64,000 bases of DNA, taken from positions 1-64,000 of the forward strand of contig JAEEPF010000002.1 in assembly GCA_016284635.1 (NCBI GenBank), read 5' to 3'. The number at the start of each line of letters is the position of its first letter. Position 1 is the stretch's first letter. The position numbers were made by a program, and so were the translations under genes. Shown piece after piece: positions 40,352 through 47,340 of the stretch. Below the pieces are notes generated by a model. That model saw nothing but the letters and a program-made list of their open reading frames with translations. It made no database searches and was not told the origin of the DNA. The DNA comes from Prevotella sp. Lineage in GTDB: Bacteria > Bacteroidota > Bacteroidia > Bacteroidales > Bacteroidaceae.

Positions 40352-40359
40352 TAACTTTG
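40352..40359 (+). promoter_or_regulatory. -7 box (TAACTTTG) of the replication-type cassette
   Basis: TAACTTTGC matches the consensus; no TTTG at the right distance, but a degenerate CTTGCGACAA motif lies in its place. A transcript from here would carry the structured leader at 40429-40541 before the ATG at 40575. Confidence 0.6.
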
Positions 40360-40428
40360 CATCGTCGAAAGACAAAAATTAGTTCTTTGACATATTGCAC
40401 AAGGTTTTGAAGTTTAAATTCTTCCTAC

Positions 40429-40541
40429 GCGGCAACGACTCAGTTGTGAGCCGCGATGGAAAATCTCTCGCCAGTCTCGTGTGAGGCAGATGCCCCACAT
40501 GGGACTTGGAACTATCTAATGCGCAGGAGCAATCCTTGCGC
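40429..40541 (+). ncRNA. Candidate structured leader RNA with three hairpins
   Basis: Three consecutive stems: H1 40429-40454 (GCGGCAAC...GTTGTGAGCCGC), H2 40471-40509 (CCAGTCTCGTGTGAGGCA against TGCCCCACATGGGACTTGG with G-U pairs) and H3 40521-40541 (GCGCAGGA...TCCTTGCGC). No open frame of note covers them. They occupy most of the 215-nt leader ahead of 40575. I match them to no known riboswitch; a regulatory leader or small RNA is the inference. Confidence 0.55.
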
Positions 40542-40574
40542 GAACATTAATTAAAAAATTAAATCTCAAAGGTT

Positions 40575-40892
40575 ATGACTAAGAAAAGTCAAAAGAAGAT
40601 GGCTACTAAGAGTAGAGAAGTAAGAGACAGAGAGTATTGCGCTGGAATGGCTAAGACTGGCGAGGTGCTTGGTGATGAACTGATCGACATGCTGTCACAG
40701 CACGGAGAATCATTTGAGGGTCTTGCGATCGAGACGTATGCCATGAGCAAAGCATGGGCTGCACTACTGGCCATCGCTCATAGTGAGGGCTTCGATGCAG
40801 AAGATCTGTTCAAGCAACTTCTTCCGTCTTTCATGAAGGACATGGATGGTTTCATCAACGAAATGGAGGAGGAAGAGAAAGAAGTAAACTAA
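40575..40892 (+). CDS. Small helical protein, unknown
   Basis: A 105-residue acidic helical protein without signal or membrane helix. The N terminus is Lys/Ser-rich, and the C terminus ends with a Glu run (EMEEEEKEVN). A second start at ATG 40599 (MATKSREV) is possible. It is the first gene of the cassette leading to the DUF3987, primase-like and HU-like genes, and follows the structured leader. No family is recognised. Confidence 0.6.
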   Translation: MTKKSQKKMATKSREVRDREYCAGMAKTGEVLGDELIDMLSQHGESFEGLAIETYAMSKAWAALLAIAHSEGFDAEDLFKQLLPSFMKDMDGFINEMEEEEKEVN

Positions 40893-40976
40893 CGTAAAAA
40901 CTCCGAGTGCTGTGGGATGGTTTTCCATGGAACAAAGCGCTTTACATCTCCACACATCTCACAAAACTTGGAAACA

Positions 40977-41486
40977 ATGAAAAAGAAGAATTTCAACCGC
41001 GCAGGGTCTGAACAAGAGTACGGCCCGCGCCTCGCAGGAGAGATCCTGCACGACTATCTTGAGAACAGTAACGAACCTCTGGCTGTTGCTTATCGTGAGC
41101 AATCGGGCGATGCGGATGAGCAGGGCTGGCACCGTAACACGGATTTGTCCGTGGATCTGAAAACCCTTCTGCGCAGCGACCGCAGCATGAAGACCGGCAA
41201 GGACTATCAGGGCATTCTGCGACGCGACTCGGATATGGAGTTGGACGATTATCGCTGCCACGATCCTCACTACACGTTCACGGAGACCGTTCCACCGGCT
41301 CCCCGTAAGCGCAATCCGCACGTGTTCAAGGGCAAATACATCACGGTGACCCGCAGGGACGACGGAAGCGTGCATCCTAACTTCAAGCCTCTGAAGATTG
41401 ACGAGGATTTCAGTCTCGAGAAGTATATCTCCGGCGTAGCCAACGAACTGCTCTGGGCACTTGAAGGCCTGATAGAAAATGGATAA
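40977..41486 (+). CDS. Hypothetical protein of the replication-type cassette
   Basis: A 169-residue soluble protein, basic at the N terminus (MKKKNFNRAGSEQEYGPRLAGEILHDYLE) and with a proline/arginine-rich middle (ETVPPAPRKRNPHVFKGKYITVTRR). Similar proteins stand before DUF3987-type genes in Bacteroidales; that is from memory and no function is known. ATG at 40977 is chosen because the longer frame from 40917 starts right after the previous gene without conserved character. It is followed by a GGATAAT repeat and a 24-bp inverted repeat. Confidence 0.6.
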   Translation: MKKKNFNRAGSEQEYGPRLAGEILHDYLENSNEPLAVAYREQSGDADEQGWHRNTDLSVDLKTLLRSDRSMKTGKDYQGILRRDSDMELDDYRCHDPHYTFTETVPPAPRKRNPHVFKGKYITVTRRDDGSVHPNFKPLKIDEDFSLEKYISGVANELLWALEGLIENG

Positions 41487-41512
41487 TGGATAATTGAAAA
41501 CGGCTGAGTCCG

Positions 41513-41655
41513 TTACGTTACAGTTGTTACAGTTGAAAAAAAGAGATATATACCTCTTTTAATAATTATATAACTAATTAATAATCAGATAGTTACATTA
41601 TATTTAAAGAGGAGCATACCCCTTAGAAAAGCAACTGTAACAACTGTAACGTAAC
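41513..41655. repeat. Element bounded by a perfect 24-bp inverted repeat
   Basis: 41513-41536 (words GTTAC, GTTACA, GTTGTTACA, GTTG) is the exact reverse complement of 41632-41655. The 95-nt interior is AT-rich and holds CCTCTTT (41554-41560) and AAAGAGG (about 41606-41612), so an inner stem can form. It has no coding capacity and occupies the 211-nt gap before the DUF3987 gene. It could be a MITE-like insertion or a very long RNA hairpin. Confidence 0.8.
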
Positions 41656-41697
41656 GCTCGGTCAGCATAACAAATTAATTTAAATAGTTGAGAATCA

Positions 41698-43014
41698 ATG
41701 AAATACGACATTACAAAGCCAGTGCGTCCGAAGATGCCAAAGCTCGGAAAAGGCCTTGAAGCCATTAGTCTTTTGCAATCGCAGGCCAGCAAACCCATGC
41801 ATGAACCCCTTGCTCCGATGCTTTTTCCCTCACTTGGAGCTCATGTTAGTGGTTGTGAATTTATGTACCCATCGGGGGTTTGGATGGAACCATGCGGCCT
41901 TATAGCCCATATATGTGCTGAATTTTCGGGTAACAAGGGTCAGTTGGGGCTGTTGGCAGAGGCTATCTGCAGGGACTTCAGGGCTCACGATGAAGAATCA
42001 GACAATAAACTTAAGGATTGGGATAAGGCCTATAAGTGGGGGAATAAACAGGACTGTCCGCCCCGTCCCGATGTGGCTTTCTATTACCCTCCCGCAGATT
42101 GCACGCCTGCTGGATTCAATAAGAATGTAGAGGTGCTGGCCAAACAGGGCGACAAGTGTATGTACATGAACCTCCCCGAGGTGGTTATGGCCAACGACAT
42201 TTGTGGGGGACACAAGAAAGTCTCAAAAATGCTGAGGTGCTGCTTCGACCGTGAATTGTACGGTCAGATGCGAGCCACGGAATCCGGTGTGACGTGTAAT
42301 GCGAGGCTGCGCGCCTGCTTCACTTTTGCCAGCACCCCTGTTGACGCCCGCGAGTTCTATAAATCAGAACTCTTCAACGGCACACTTGCTAGAATTACGT
42401 TCTCCTACGTGCCGCAGCATGCCCGCGACGGCCGTATACCTCGGGTGGGCCAGTTCTCAGACGAGTTCTACGGTCAGCTCGACAAGTACCTGTTGCGTCT
42501 CACCTCTGCCAAGGGCCGATTCGTCATCAAGCCCCTCAACAAGCTCATCGACAAGATGGCTGAGGACATGGCCGAGCTGGCTGACTGCATGGACGAGTCC
42601 TGGCTCTATGCCTGCAGCAAGAGGAGCCTCGTGTCAGCATGGAGGGCTGGTTGTATACTCTATCTGCTTAACAACCAGACTTTCACCCGCTCGATGGCGG
42701 AATTCGTAGAGTGGCTTGTTTACCAGGATCTCTGGAGCAAGCGAATGATATTCTCGGACATGGTAAACGGCAAGGATATTGACCTTAATGCCGAGACACA
42801 GAAGCATGGTCCTGTGAACATGCTCGCGAGTCTGGAGAATCCCTTCAGCAAGGCGCAACTGAAAGCACTCCGCGTGCAGATGGGCAAGAGCGAGGAGGGT
42901 GCTGACGGCCAATTGCGGCAATGGGTGTTCCGCAAGCTGGTGACCTACTCCGCTGAGACAGAGCTCTACTACATGACAGAGGAATGTCTCAAGAAGTTTA
43001 AAGACAGTAAGTGA
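41698..43014 (+). CDS. DUF3987 domain protein
   Basis: A 438-residue protein resembling the DUF3987 family, which in Bacteroidota accompanies primase-like genes on mobile elements. Recognisable parts are the N-terminal PLAPMLFPSLGAHVSG and AHICAEFSGNKGQLGLLAEAI, the middle LPEVVMANDICGGHKKVSKML and the NARLRACFTFASTPVDAREFY block. The family is often described as helicase or ATPase related, but no intact Walker A (GxxxxGKS/T) is visible here, so enzymatic activity is uncertain. It ends 7 nt before the primase-like gene. Confidence 0.8.
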   Translation: MKYDITKPVRPKMPKLGKGLEAISLLQSQASKPMHEPLAPMLFPSLGAHVSGCEFMYPSGVWMEPCGLIAHICAEFSGNKGQLGLLAEAICRDFRAHDEESDNKLKDWDKAYKWGNKQDCPPRPDVAFYYPPADCTPAGFNKNVEVLAKQGDKCMYMNLPEVVMANDICGGHKKVSKMLRCCFDRELYGQMRATESGVTCNARLRACFTFASTPVDAREFYKSELFNGTLARITFSYVPQHARDGRIPRVGQFSDEFYGQLDKYLLRLTSAKGRFVIKPLNKLIDKMAEDMAELADCMDESWLYACSKRSLVSAWRAGCILYLLNNQTFTRSMAEFVEWLVYQDLWSKRMIFSDMVNGKDIDLNAETQKHGPVNMLASLENPFSKAQLKALRVQMGKSEEGADGQLRQWVFRKLVTYSAETELYYMTEECLKKFKDSK

Positions 43015-43021
43015 AAAGACC

Positions 43022-43918
43022 ATGGATAAATATGATATCGAAAAGCTGCGCTCACTCCCCTGCGAGGGAGTGGCGCAGCGCTTAGGACTCACGGTAAAGC
43101 ACCACAAGGCTTTGTGCCCATTCCATAACGACCACACGCCATCGTTGACCTTCAAGAAGAATAAGTATAAATGCTGGAGCTGTGGGGAAAGAGGCGACTC
43201 TATCAGTTTGGTGGAAAAAGTGCTTGGTAAGGATTTCCTTGATGCGTGCCGTTGGCTGGCGGATGAGCACAATGTGATTATTTCAAGTTTTGGGGAGCAA
43301 GATGATCCATGCGGTCAACAGAAGCCTTTCGACGCCAGCCGCTATGAAAGGTTTTTCGAACGGCCGTGGCTTTCGCCTGAAGCAAGAAAGTTTCTTTTTG
43401 AGGAGCGCAGGATCGACCCGAGGGTAGTGCGTTGGTGTAGGCTGACGTCATGGAAAGACCGTGATGGTGTGCCTTGGCTGGAAATACCTTACTTCAATCG
43501 CGAGGGTAAGCTCATAGGCATCCAGAACAGGAACCTGATAAAAGGTGCCACACCTCGCTTCAGGTTCCCGCAAGGAGGTGGCAGCATCAGCCTTTATAAT
43601 CAGCCTGTATTGAACATGCTCCACCCAAACGATACGCTGTATATCTGTGAGGGAGCGTCAGACACTTGGTCGATGCTTTCTGCAGGATACAAGGCGATTG
43701 CCATCCCGTCTGCCACCTTGCTTACAAAGAAGGACGTGGAGCTGCTTCAGACTCTCGGTTCAGAGCTCTCTGTTCGGTTCGAGATGTGGCCAGACAACGA
43801 CGCGCCTGGCGAACGGCTGTTCCTGCAGCTGCAGAAGGTTCTGCCCAGTCTGGTGCATCATCAGCTGCCGCCGGGCTGCAAGGATTTCAGCGAGTATTAT
43901 CTGACAAAAATAACCTAA
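43022..43918 (+). CDS. DnaG-like protein with CHC2 zinc finger and Toprim domain
   Basis: A 298-residue primase-type protein. The CHC2 zinc ribbon has Cys32-x2-His35 and Cys51-x2-Cys54 (CPFHNDHTP ... KCWSCGERGD). A Toprim fold follows at about 200-270, with ICEGASDTWSML and WPDNDAPGER carrying the acidic metal residues. The RNA-polymerase domain typical of full-length DnaG (about 600 residues) is shortened. Such short forms are common on phages and integrative elements. With the DUF3987 and HU-like genes it makes a small DNA-replication or DNA-packaging module. A terminator follows at 43931-43972. Confidence 0.88.
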   Translation: MDKYDIEKLRSLPCEGVAQRLGLTVKHHKALCPFHNDHTPSLTFKKNKYKCWSCGERGDSISLVEKVLGKDFLDACRWLADEHNVIISSFGEQDDPCGQQKPFDASRYERFFERPWLSPEARKFLFEERRIDPRVVRWCRLTSWKDRDGVPWLEIPYFNREGKLIGIQNRNLIKGATPRFRFPQGGGSISLYNQPVLNMLHPNDTLYICEGASDTWSMLSAGYKAIAIPSATLLTKKDVELLQTLGSELSVRFEMWPDNDAPGERLFLQLQKVLPSLVHHQLPPGCKDFSEYYLTKIT

Positions 43919-43930
43919 GGTTATCGTCAA

Positions 43931-43972
43931 ATAACCTTGCCTTATTCAGCAATAACGCAAGGTTATTTTTTT
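43931..43972 (+). terminator. Intrinsic terminator after the primase-like gene
   Basis: ATAACCTTGC (43931-43940) pairs with GCAAGGTTAT (43957-43966) and is followed by a T tract. Confidence 0.85.
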
Positions 43973-44002
43973 CATTTTTTTTGAAAAAAAGTTGCAAAAA
44001 TG

Positions 44003-44034
44003 TTTGGTGGTTTCGGATATTTTTTGTAACTTTG
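44003..44034 (+). promoter_or_regulatory. Promoter of the HU-like gene
   Basis: TTTG (44003-44006), 20 nt, TAACTTTG (44027-44034). Identical at 29 of 32 positions to the promoter of the smalltalk cassette on the other strand at 35038-35007. Confidence 0.88.
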
Positions 44035-44051
44035 TAGCAGAATTAAGGGTG

Positions 44052-44090
44052 ATGACAATGGCGTTTGTTCAGACCCCTGTAGTCCCCTAA
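44052..44090 (+). promoter_or_regulatory. Possible leader peptide and hairpin ahead of the HU-like gene
   Basis: A 12-codon frame (MTMAFVQTPVVP) ends in a TAA that lies inside the hairpin GTCCCCTAA-C-TTAGGGGAC (44082-44100). The leader is about 130 nt long and also contains GGG-ATGGGGTCA-CCC. Overlap of a short frame with a stem is the arrangement of attenuators, but translation is not shown. Confidence 0.35.
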
Positions 44091-44173
44091 CTTAGGGGAC
44101 ATAAAAAGCGGGATGGGGTCACCCGATGTAGTTGACTCCTTAATATTCTAATACCACAAAAAACTTTACAGGT

Positions 44174-45001
44174 ATGATAGAATTGTATTTGAGTAAGGTG
44201 ACCGAGACTTCGGAAACCGAACAGGCGGGCAAGTACTACGCCCGCGTGAGTTACAAACAGACGATGAGCGTGCAGGACATGGCGCATCACATGGCAGAAC
44301 ACAACACGATGTTCTCGGAGGGCTCGATCACGGGTATCCTGATCGACTTCGTGAAGTGCGTGCGCGAGCAGGTGCTCATGGGCAACACCGTGAAGATTGA
44401 CAACCTGGCCATCTTCAAGGCTACGGTCGAGGCCAACGCCCTGGAGACGCTCTATGACGCCGAGCAGGACAAGGTGGCCTCCGCTTCCATCGGTACGCTG
44501 CCCGAGGGCGCCAAGACCGGCGCTGCCGTGAAGGCCATCAAGCTGCTGGCCCAGTCGACCGGCGAGTTCAGCCGCGACGAGCTGAAGAAGGACGTCAGGC
44601 TCTCTTGGACCGACAAGGCCAAGGCTGAGATCGCGGCAGCAAAGTCAGGAGTCAGTAGTCAGGAGTCAGGAGACAGTAGTCAGCAGTCGGGAGGCGGCAA
44701 CGGCGGTTCTCAGAACGGCGGCTCGCAGTCTGCAACCCTGGCTGCACCCACCATCAGCGGTACGACTCCGTTTGCTGAGACTACCTCTGTGAGCATGAGC
44801 GGCCCTGCCGGTGCGGAGATCCACTACACCACCGACGGCTCGACGCCAACGGCTGAGAGCACGCTCTACAGTGAGGCATTCACGCTGAGCGACACCACGA
44901 CCGTGAAGGCCATCGCCATTAAGGACGGTGAGTCGAGTGAGGTTGCAAGCAAGCTGTTCACCAAGTCCAGCGGCGACGGCGACGACATGGACCAAAACTA
45001 G
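44174..45001 (+). CDS. HU-like DNA-binding protein with C-terminal CHB_HEX-type domain
   Basis: A 275-residue protein. Residues about 1-150 follow the HU/IHF-like family of Bacteroidales (HMAEHNTMFSEGSITGILIDFV and GNTVKIDNLAIFKA). Residues about 155-185 are a Ser/Gln/Gly linker coded partly by a GTCAGGAGTCAG word repeat. Residues about 186-262 match the beta-sandwich seen at the C terminus of chitobiase-like proteins (GPAGAEIHYTTDGSTPTAESTLYSEAF). That domain usually appears in extracellular enzymes, which is odd on a nucleoid protein. The gene shares its promoter sequence with the smalltalk cassette. Adjacent genes suggest a role in organising or protecting element DNA. Confidence 0.85.
   Translation: MIELYLSKVTETSETEQAGKYYARVSYKQTMSVQDMAHHMAEHNTMFSEGSITGILIDFVKCVREQVLMGNTVKIDNLAIFKATVEANALETLYDAEQDKVASASIGTLPEGAKTGAAVKAIKLLAQSTGEFSRDELKKDVRLSWTDKAKAEIAAAKSGVSSQESGDSSQQSGGGNGGSQNGGSQSATLAAPTISGTTPFAETTSVSMSGPAGAEIHYTTDGSTPTAESTLYSEAFTLSDTTTVKAIAIKDGESSEVASKLFTKSSGDGDDMDQN
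44643..44689 (+). repeat. GTCAGGA-word repeat inside the HU-like gene, in frame
   Basis: The words AGTCAGGAGTC, AGTAGTCAGGAGTC, AGGAGAC and AGTAGTCAGCAGTC encode the Ser/Gln/Gly linker (SGVSSQESGDSSQQSG) between the HU part and the CHB_HEX-type domain. The design is the same as that of the intergenic word repeats. Confidence 0.65.
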
Positions 45002-45019
45002 GGCTTCGCCAATTGATAA

Positions 45020-45080
45020 TTCTTGCGTCCCTTCGGTAGCAAGCGGCAAAGCCGAGCGGAAAATTGACAATTGACAATTA
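45020..45080. repeat. 39-nt GC-rich element inside a TTGACAATTGACAATT repeat
   Basis: 45020-45058 is identical to 25280-25318. It is flanked by ATTGATAA on the left and AAATTGACAATTGACAATT on the right, as if it had interrupted a GGATAATTGACAA-type word repeat. It lies between the HU-like gene and its terminator. Confidence 0.82.
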
Positions 45081-45098
45081 TGAAGAAGCTGATGTAAG

Positions 45099-45137
45099 AC
45101 GAGACTCGCATCAAAGGGATGCGGGTCTCGTTTTGTT
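45099..45137. terminator. Bidirectional terminator at the right border of the island
   Basis: ACGAGACTCGCATC (45099-45112) pairs with GATGCGGGTCTCGT (45118-45131), one mismatch, followed by TTTTGTT. It serves the HU-like gene and the convergent lipoprotein pseudogene. Confidence 0.85.
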
Positions 45138-45423
45138 ATTGAATTCCTAAGGCTTGCTTAGCAGCTGCATTAACCTTGTCAGCTACATCCTGGCCGCCTT
45201 GATAAATGTTCCACAGATTCATATAGTCGTTGTGAGTTCCGTGGGGAACCATGACCTTCGCCGGCTACAGAAGCTACCTTGTAGAACTCATCGACATCCG
45301 CATTCTTATCCACCTCTTTTTGGGTTGGAGATACGGGATTGTCTTCAGAAGCACTTGAACATGCAGTAAGTGTCAGTCCGCAGAAAAGGATGGCGGACAG
45401 TATCCATAAATTAATTTTTTCAT
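45136..45423 (-). pseudogene. Frameshifted small lipoprotein gene
   Basis: An ATG at 45423 is followed by six A residues; seven would be needed to join the frame of a good lipoprotein signal (KINLWILSAILFCGLTLTAC with lipobox Cys). A second shift occurs near VASVAGEG: the remainder reads sensibly only in another frame (KVMVPHGTHNDYMNLWNIYQ, then GGQDVADKVNAAAKQALGIQ, stop at 45136). The intact protein would have about 95 residues. Homopolymer sequencing error is an alternative for the first shift, but two independent shifts favour a decayed gene. Confidence 0.72.
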
Positions 45424-45431
45424 ACTTATGA

Positions 45432-46034
45432 CTATAAGATGCCGAAGAGGTTCTTGAGGCCGCCGTCGACACCGGAGAAGCCCATGAAGGCCAGCGAAAG
45501 GAGGCCGGCGGAGAGCATCACGATAGCCATGCCCTGCATGCCCTTGGGAATCTTCACCAGTTCGAGCTGCTCACGCATGCCGGCGAAAACGGTCAGCGCC
45601 ACACCGAAACCGATGGCGGTGGAGAAGGCATAGACCACGGACTGCAAGAGGTCGTAATCCTTCTGGATGCAGAGGATGGCGACGCCGAGCACGGCACAGT
45701 TGGTCGTGATGAGCGGCAGGAAGATGCCCAGAGCCTGATAGAGCGCGGGCGACACCTTCTTGAGGATGATCTCCACCATCTGTACCAGCGAGGCGATAAC
45801 GAGGATGAAGGCGATAGTCTGCAGGTATTGCAGGCCGAAGGCATCGAGCACGTATTTCTGAACGAGCCAGGTGACGATGGTGGCGAGCGTCAGCACGAAG
45901 GCGACAGCAGCCGACATACCCAGCGAGGTGTCAATCTTCTTCGATACGCCAAGGAACGGACAGATGCCGAGGAACTGTGCCAACACGATGTTGTTCACAA
46001 AAATGGCGCTAATGAAAATTAATATATACTCCAT
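45432..46034 (-). CDS. rnfA: Rnf electron transport complex subunit A
   Basis: A 200-residue integral membrane protein with six helices, homologous to RnfE and NqrD/NqrE. Signature stretches are ISAIFVNNIVLAQFLGICPFLGVSK and PLITTNCAVLGVAI, each carrying a Cys that binds the membrane Fe-S cluster. The Rnf complex couples ferredoxin:NAD+ electron transfer to Na+ or H+ pumping. It is last in the order rnfB-C-D-G-E-A. It is separated from rnfE by a palindromic ACGAATT repeat (46049-46123). Confidence 0.96.
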   Translation of the reverse strand: MEYILIFISAIFVNNIVLAQFLGICPFLGVSKKIDTSLGMSAAVAFVLTLATIVTWLVQKYVLDAFGLQYLQTIAFILVIASLVQMVEIILKKVSPALYQALGIFLPLITTNCAVLGVAILCIQKDYDLLQSVVYAFSTAIGFGVALTVFAGMREQLELVKIPKGMQGMAIVMLSAGLLSLAFMGFSGVDGGLKNLFGIL

Positions 46035-46048
46035 AATTATTTATTTTT

Positions 46049-46123
46049 AACCACGAATTTCACGAATTTCACGAATTTTGCTGCGCACAGAATAATTAGT
46101 TTAATTAGTGTAATTAGTGGTCG
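46049..46123. repeat. ACGAATT palindromic repeat between rnfE and rnfA
   Basis: The left arm is AACCACGAATTTCACGAATT-TCACGAATT, the centre TTGCTGCGCACAGAAT, and the right arm AATTAGTTTAATTAGTGTAATTAGTGGT. It is almost the same as 48357-48430 in the same operon. Confidence 0.9.
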
Positions 46124-46705
46124 TTAATTTCTAAGTTTATTCACGATCGCGATGAGGAAGCCGAGGGTGATGAATGCACCCGGAGGCAGTACGAAAAGCA
46201 GGATGTTGTAGGTCTCGGGCAGGAGGGTCAGGCCGAAGATGGAGCCGTTGCCGAGGAGTTCACGACAGATGCCCAGAAGGGTCAGTCCGAGGGTGAAGCC
46301 GAGACCGATACCAATGCCGTCGAAGAGGGATGCCACGGGCGACTGCTTGGAGGCGAAGCCCTCCGCACGGCCGAGGATGACACAGTTCACGACGATCAGC
46401 GGGATGAAGAGTCCGAGAGCCGCGTCGATGTCAGGCAGATAGGCCTTGATGACCAGCTGCAGGATGGTGACGAAGGCGGCAATCACGACTATGAACACAG
46501 GGATGCGCACCTTGTCGGGGGTGACGGACTTCAGACAGGAGATCACAACGTTGGTGCAGATGAGCACCGCCATCGTGGCGAGGCCCATCGACATACCGTT
46601 CAAGGCAGAGGTGGTCGTGGCCAGCGTAGGACACATACCGAGCATCAGGACGAACGTGGGGTTCTCCTTGACGATGCCGTTCTTGATGATACTGATATAA
46701 CTCAT
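46124..46705 (-). CDS. rnfE: Rnf electron transport complex subunit E
   Basis: A 193-residue six-helix membrane protein with the RnfE marks NGIVKENPTFVLMLGMCPTLA at the start and FIPLIVVNCVILGRAEGFASK in the middle, with paired cysteines for the intramembrane cluster shared with RnfA. It lies 3 nt after rnfG. Confidence 0.96.
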   Translation of the reverse strand: MSYISIIKNGIVKENPTFVLMLGMCPTLATTTSALNGMSMGLATMAVLICTNVVISCLKSVTPDKVRIPVFIVVIAAFVTILQLVIKAYLPDIDAALGLFIPLIVVNCVILGRAEGFASKQSPVASLFDGIGIGLGFTLGLTLLGICRELLGNGSIFGLTLLPETYNILLFVLPPGAFITLGFLIAIVNKLRN

Positions 46706-46708
46706 ATT

Positions 46709-47332
46709 CTATTTCTCTTGTTTTGTGGCACCCGTTTCACCGTCGGTGGCGGGAGTGGCCTTGTAAGCGTTATAAGCACTATTCACAGCGAAGAGGAAGG
46801 CACGGCTGGTGATGGTAGAGGCCGTGATGGCATCCACCTGTCCACCGTCCTTCGAAACGGTCAGAGGTTCTGCGGGCGACTTGCCGATGATGTCACCTTT
46901 CTCGCCCTTCTGGAACCACTTGTCGGCCTTGGCTCCGAGGCCCGGCGTCTCAGCATGTTCGAGCAGGGTGTAACCGAGGATCTTGCCGTCGGGATCGAAG
47001 CCCACGAGCAGTTTCAGTTCTCCGCCGAAACCGTTGGCAATGGTCTCTACAGCGGCTCCGAGATCTTTCCCCTGCGCGTCCTGCGTCTGATAGATGATAA
47101 AGGTGACATCCTTGCCCTTGGGACCTTTTGTCTGCACGGTATCGGTCTGGTGGACGGTCAGGTTGTCAACACACATCACCGTCTTGATACCGTCGGCGAG
47201 GGCCTTTGCCTTCTGTTCGTTGATGGGACCTTCTGTCAGGTGGTTCACGTAAGCGAGGATACCACCCATGATGACAGCCACTCCTGTGAGCGCCAGCACC
47301 ATATTCGTCAATGTAGATTCGATTTTCTTCAT
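46709..47332 (-). CDS. rnfG: Rnf electron transport complex subunit G
   Basis: A 207-residue protein with one N-terminal membrane helix (about 10-28) and a periplasmic FMN-binding domain. Covalent FMN attaches to a Thr in DAITASTITSRA near residue 170; GGELKLLVGFDPDGKILGY and EHAETPGLG are the other family motifs. It lies 8 nt after rnfD. Confidence 0.95.
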   Translation of the reverse strand: MKKIESTLTNMVLALTGVAVIMGGILAYVNHLTEGPINEQKAKALADGIKTVMCVDNLTVHQTDTVQTKGPKGKDVTFIIYQTQDAQGKDLGAAVETIANGFGGELKLLVGFDPDGKILGYTLLEHAETPGLGAKADKWFQKGEKGDIIGKSPAEPLTVSKDGGQVDAITASTITSRAFLFAVNSAYNAYKATPATDGETGATKQEK

Positions 47333-47340
47333 AATGTCAT

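Noticed and set aside
40429-40541. tRNA or tmRNA in the structured leader
   Set aside because: There is no cloverleaf, no T-loop GTTCRA motif and no CCA end; the three stems are independent.
34174-45001. Complete prophage or conjugative element
   Set aside because: No capsid, portal, terminase, tail, integrase, relaxase or tra genes are visible; only lysis-like and replication-type modules are present.
45085-45098. Five-codon frame MKKLM after the HU-like gene as a second smalltalk gene
   Set aside because: It has a start and stop but no hydrophobic helix, so it is at most a remnant; the real smalltalk gene is at 34847-34936.
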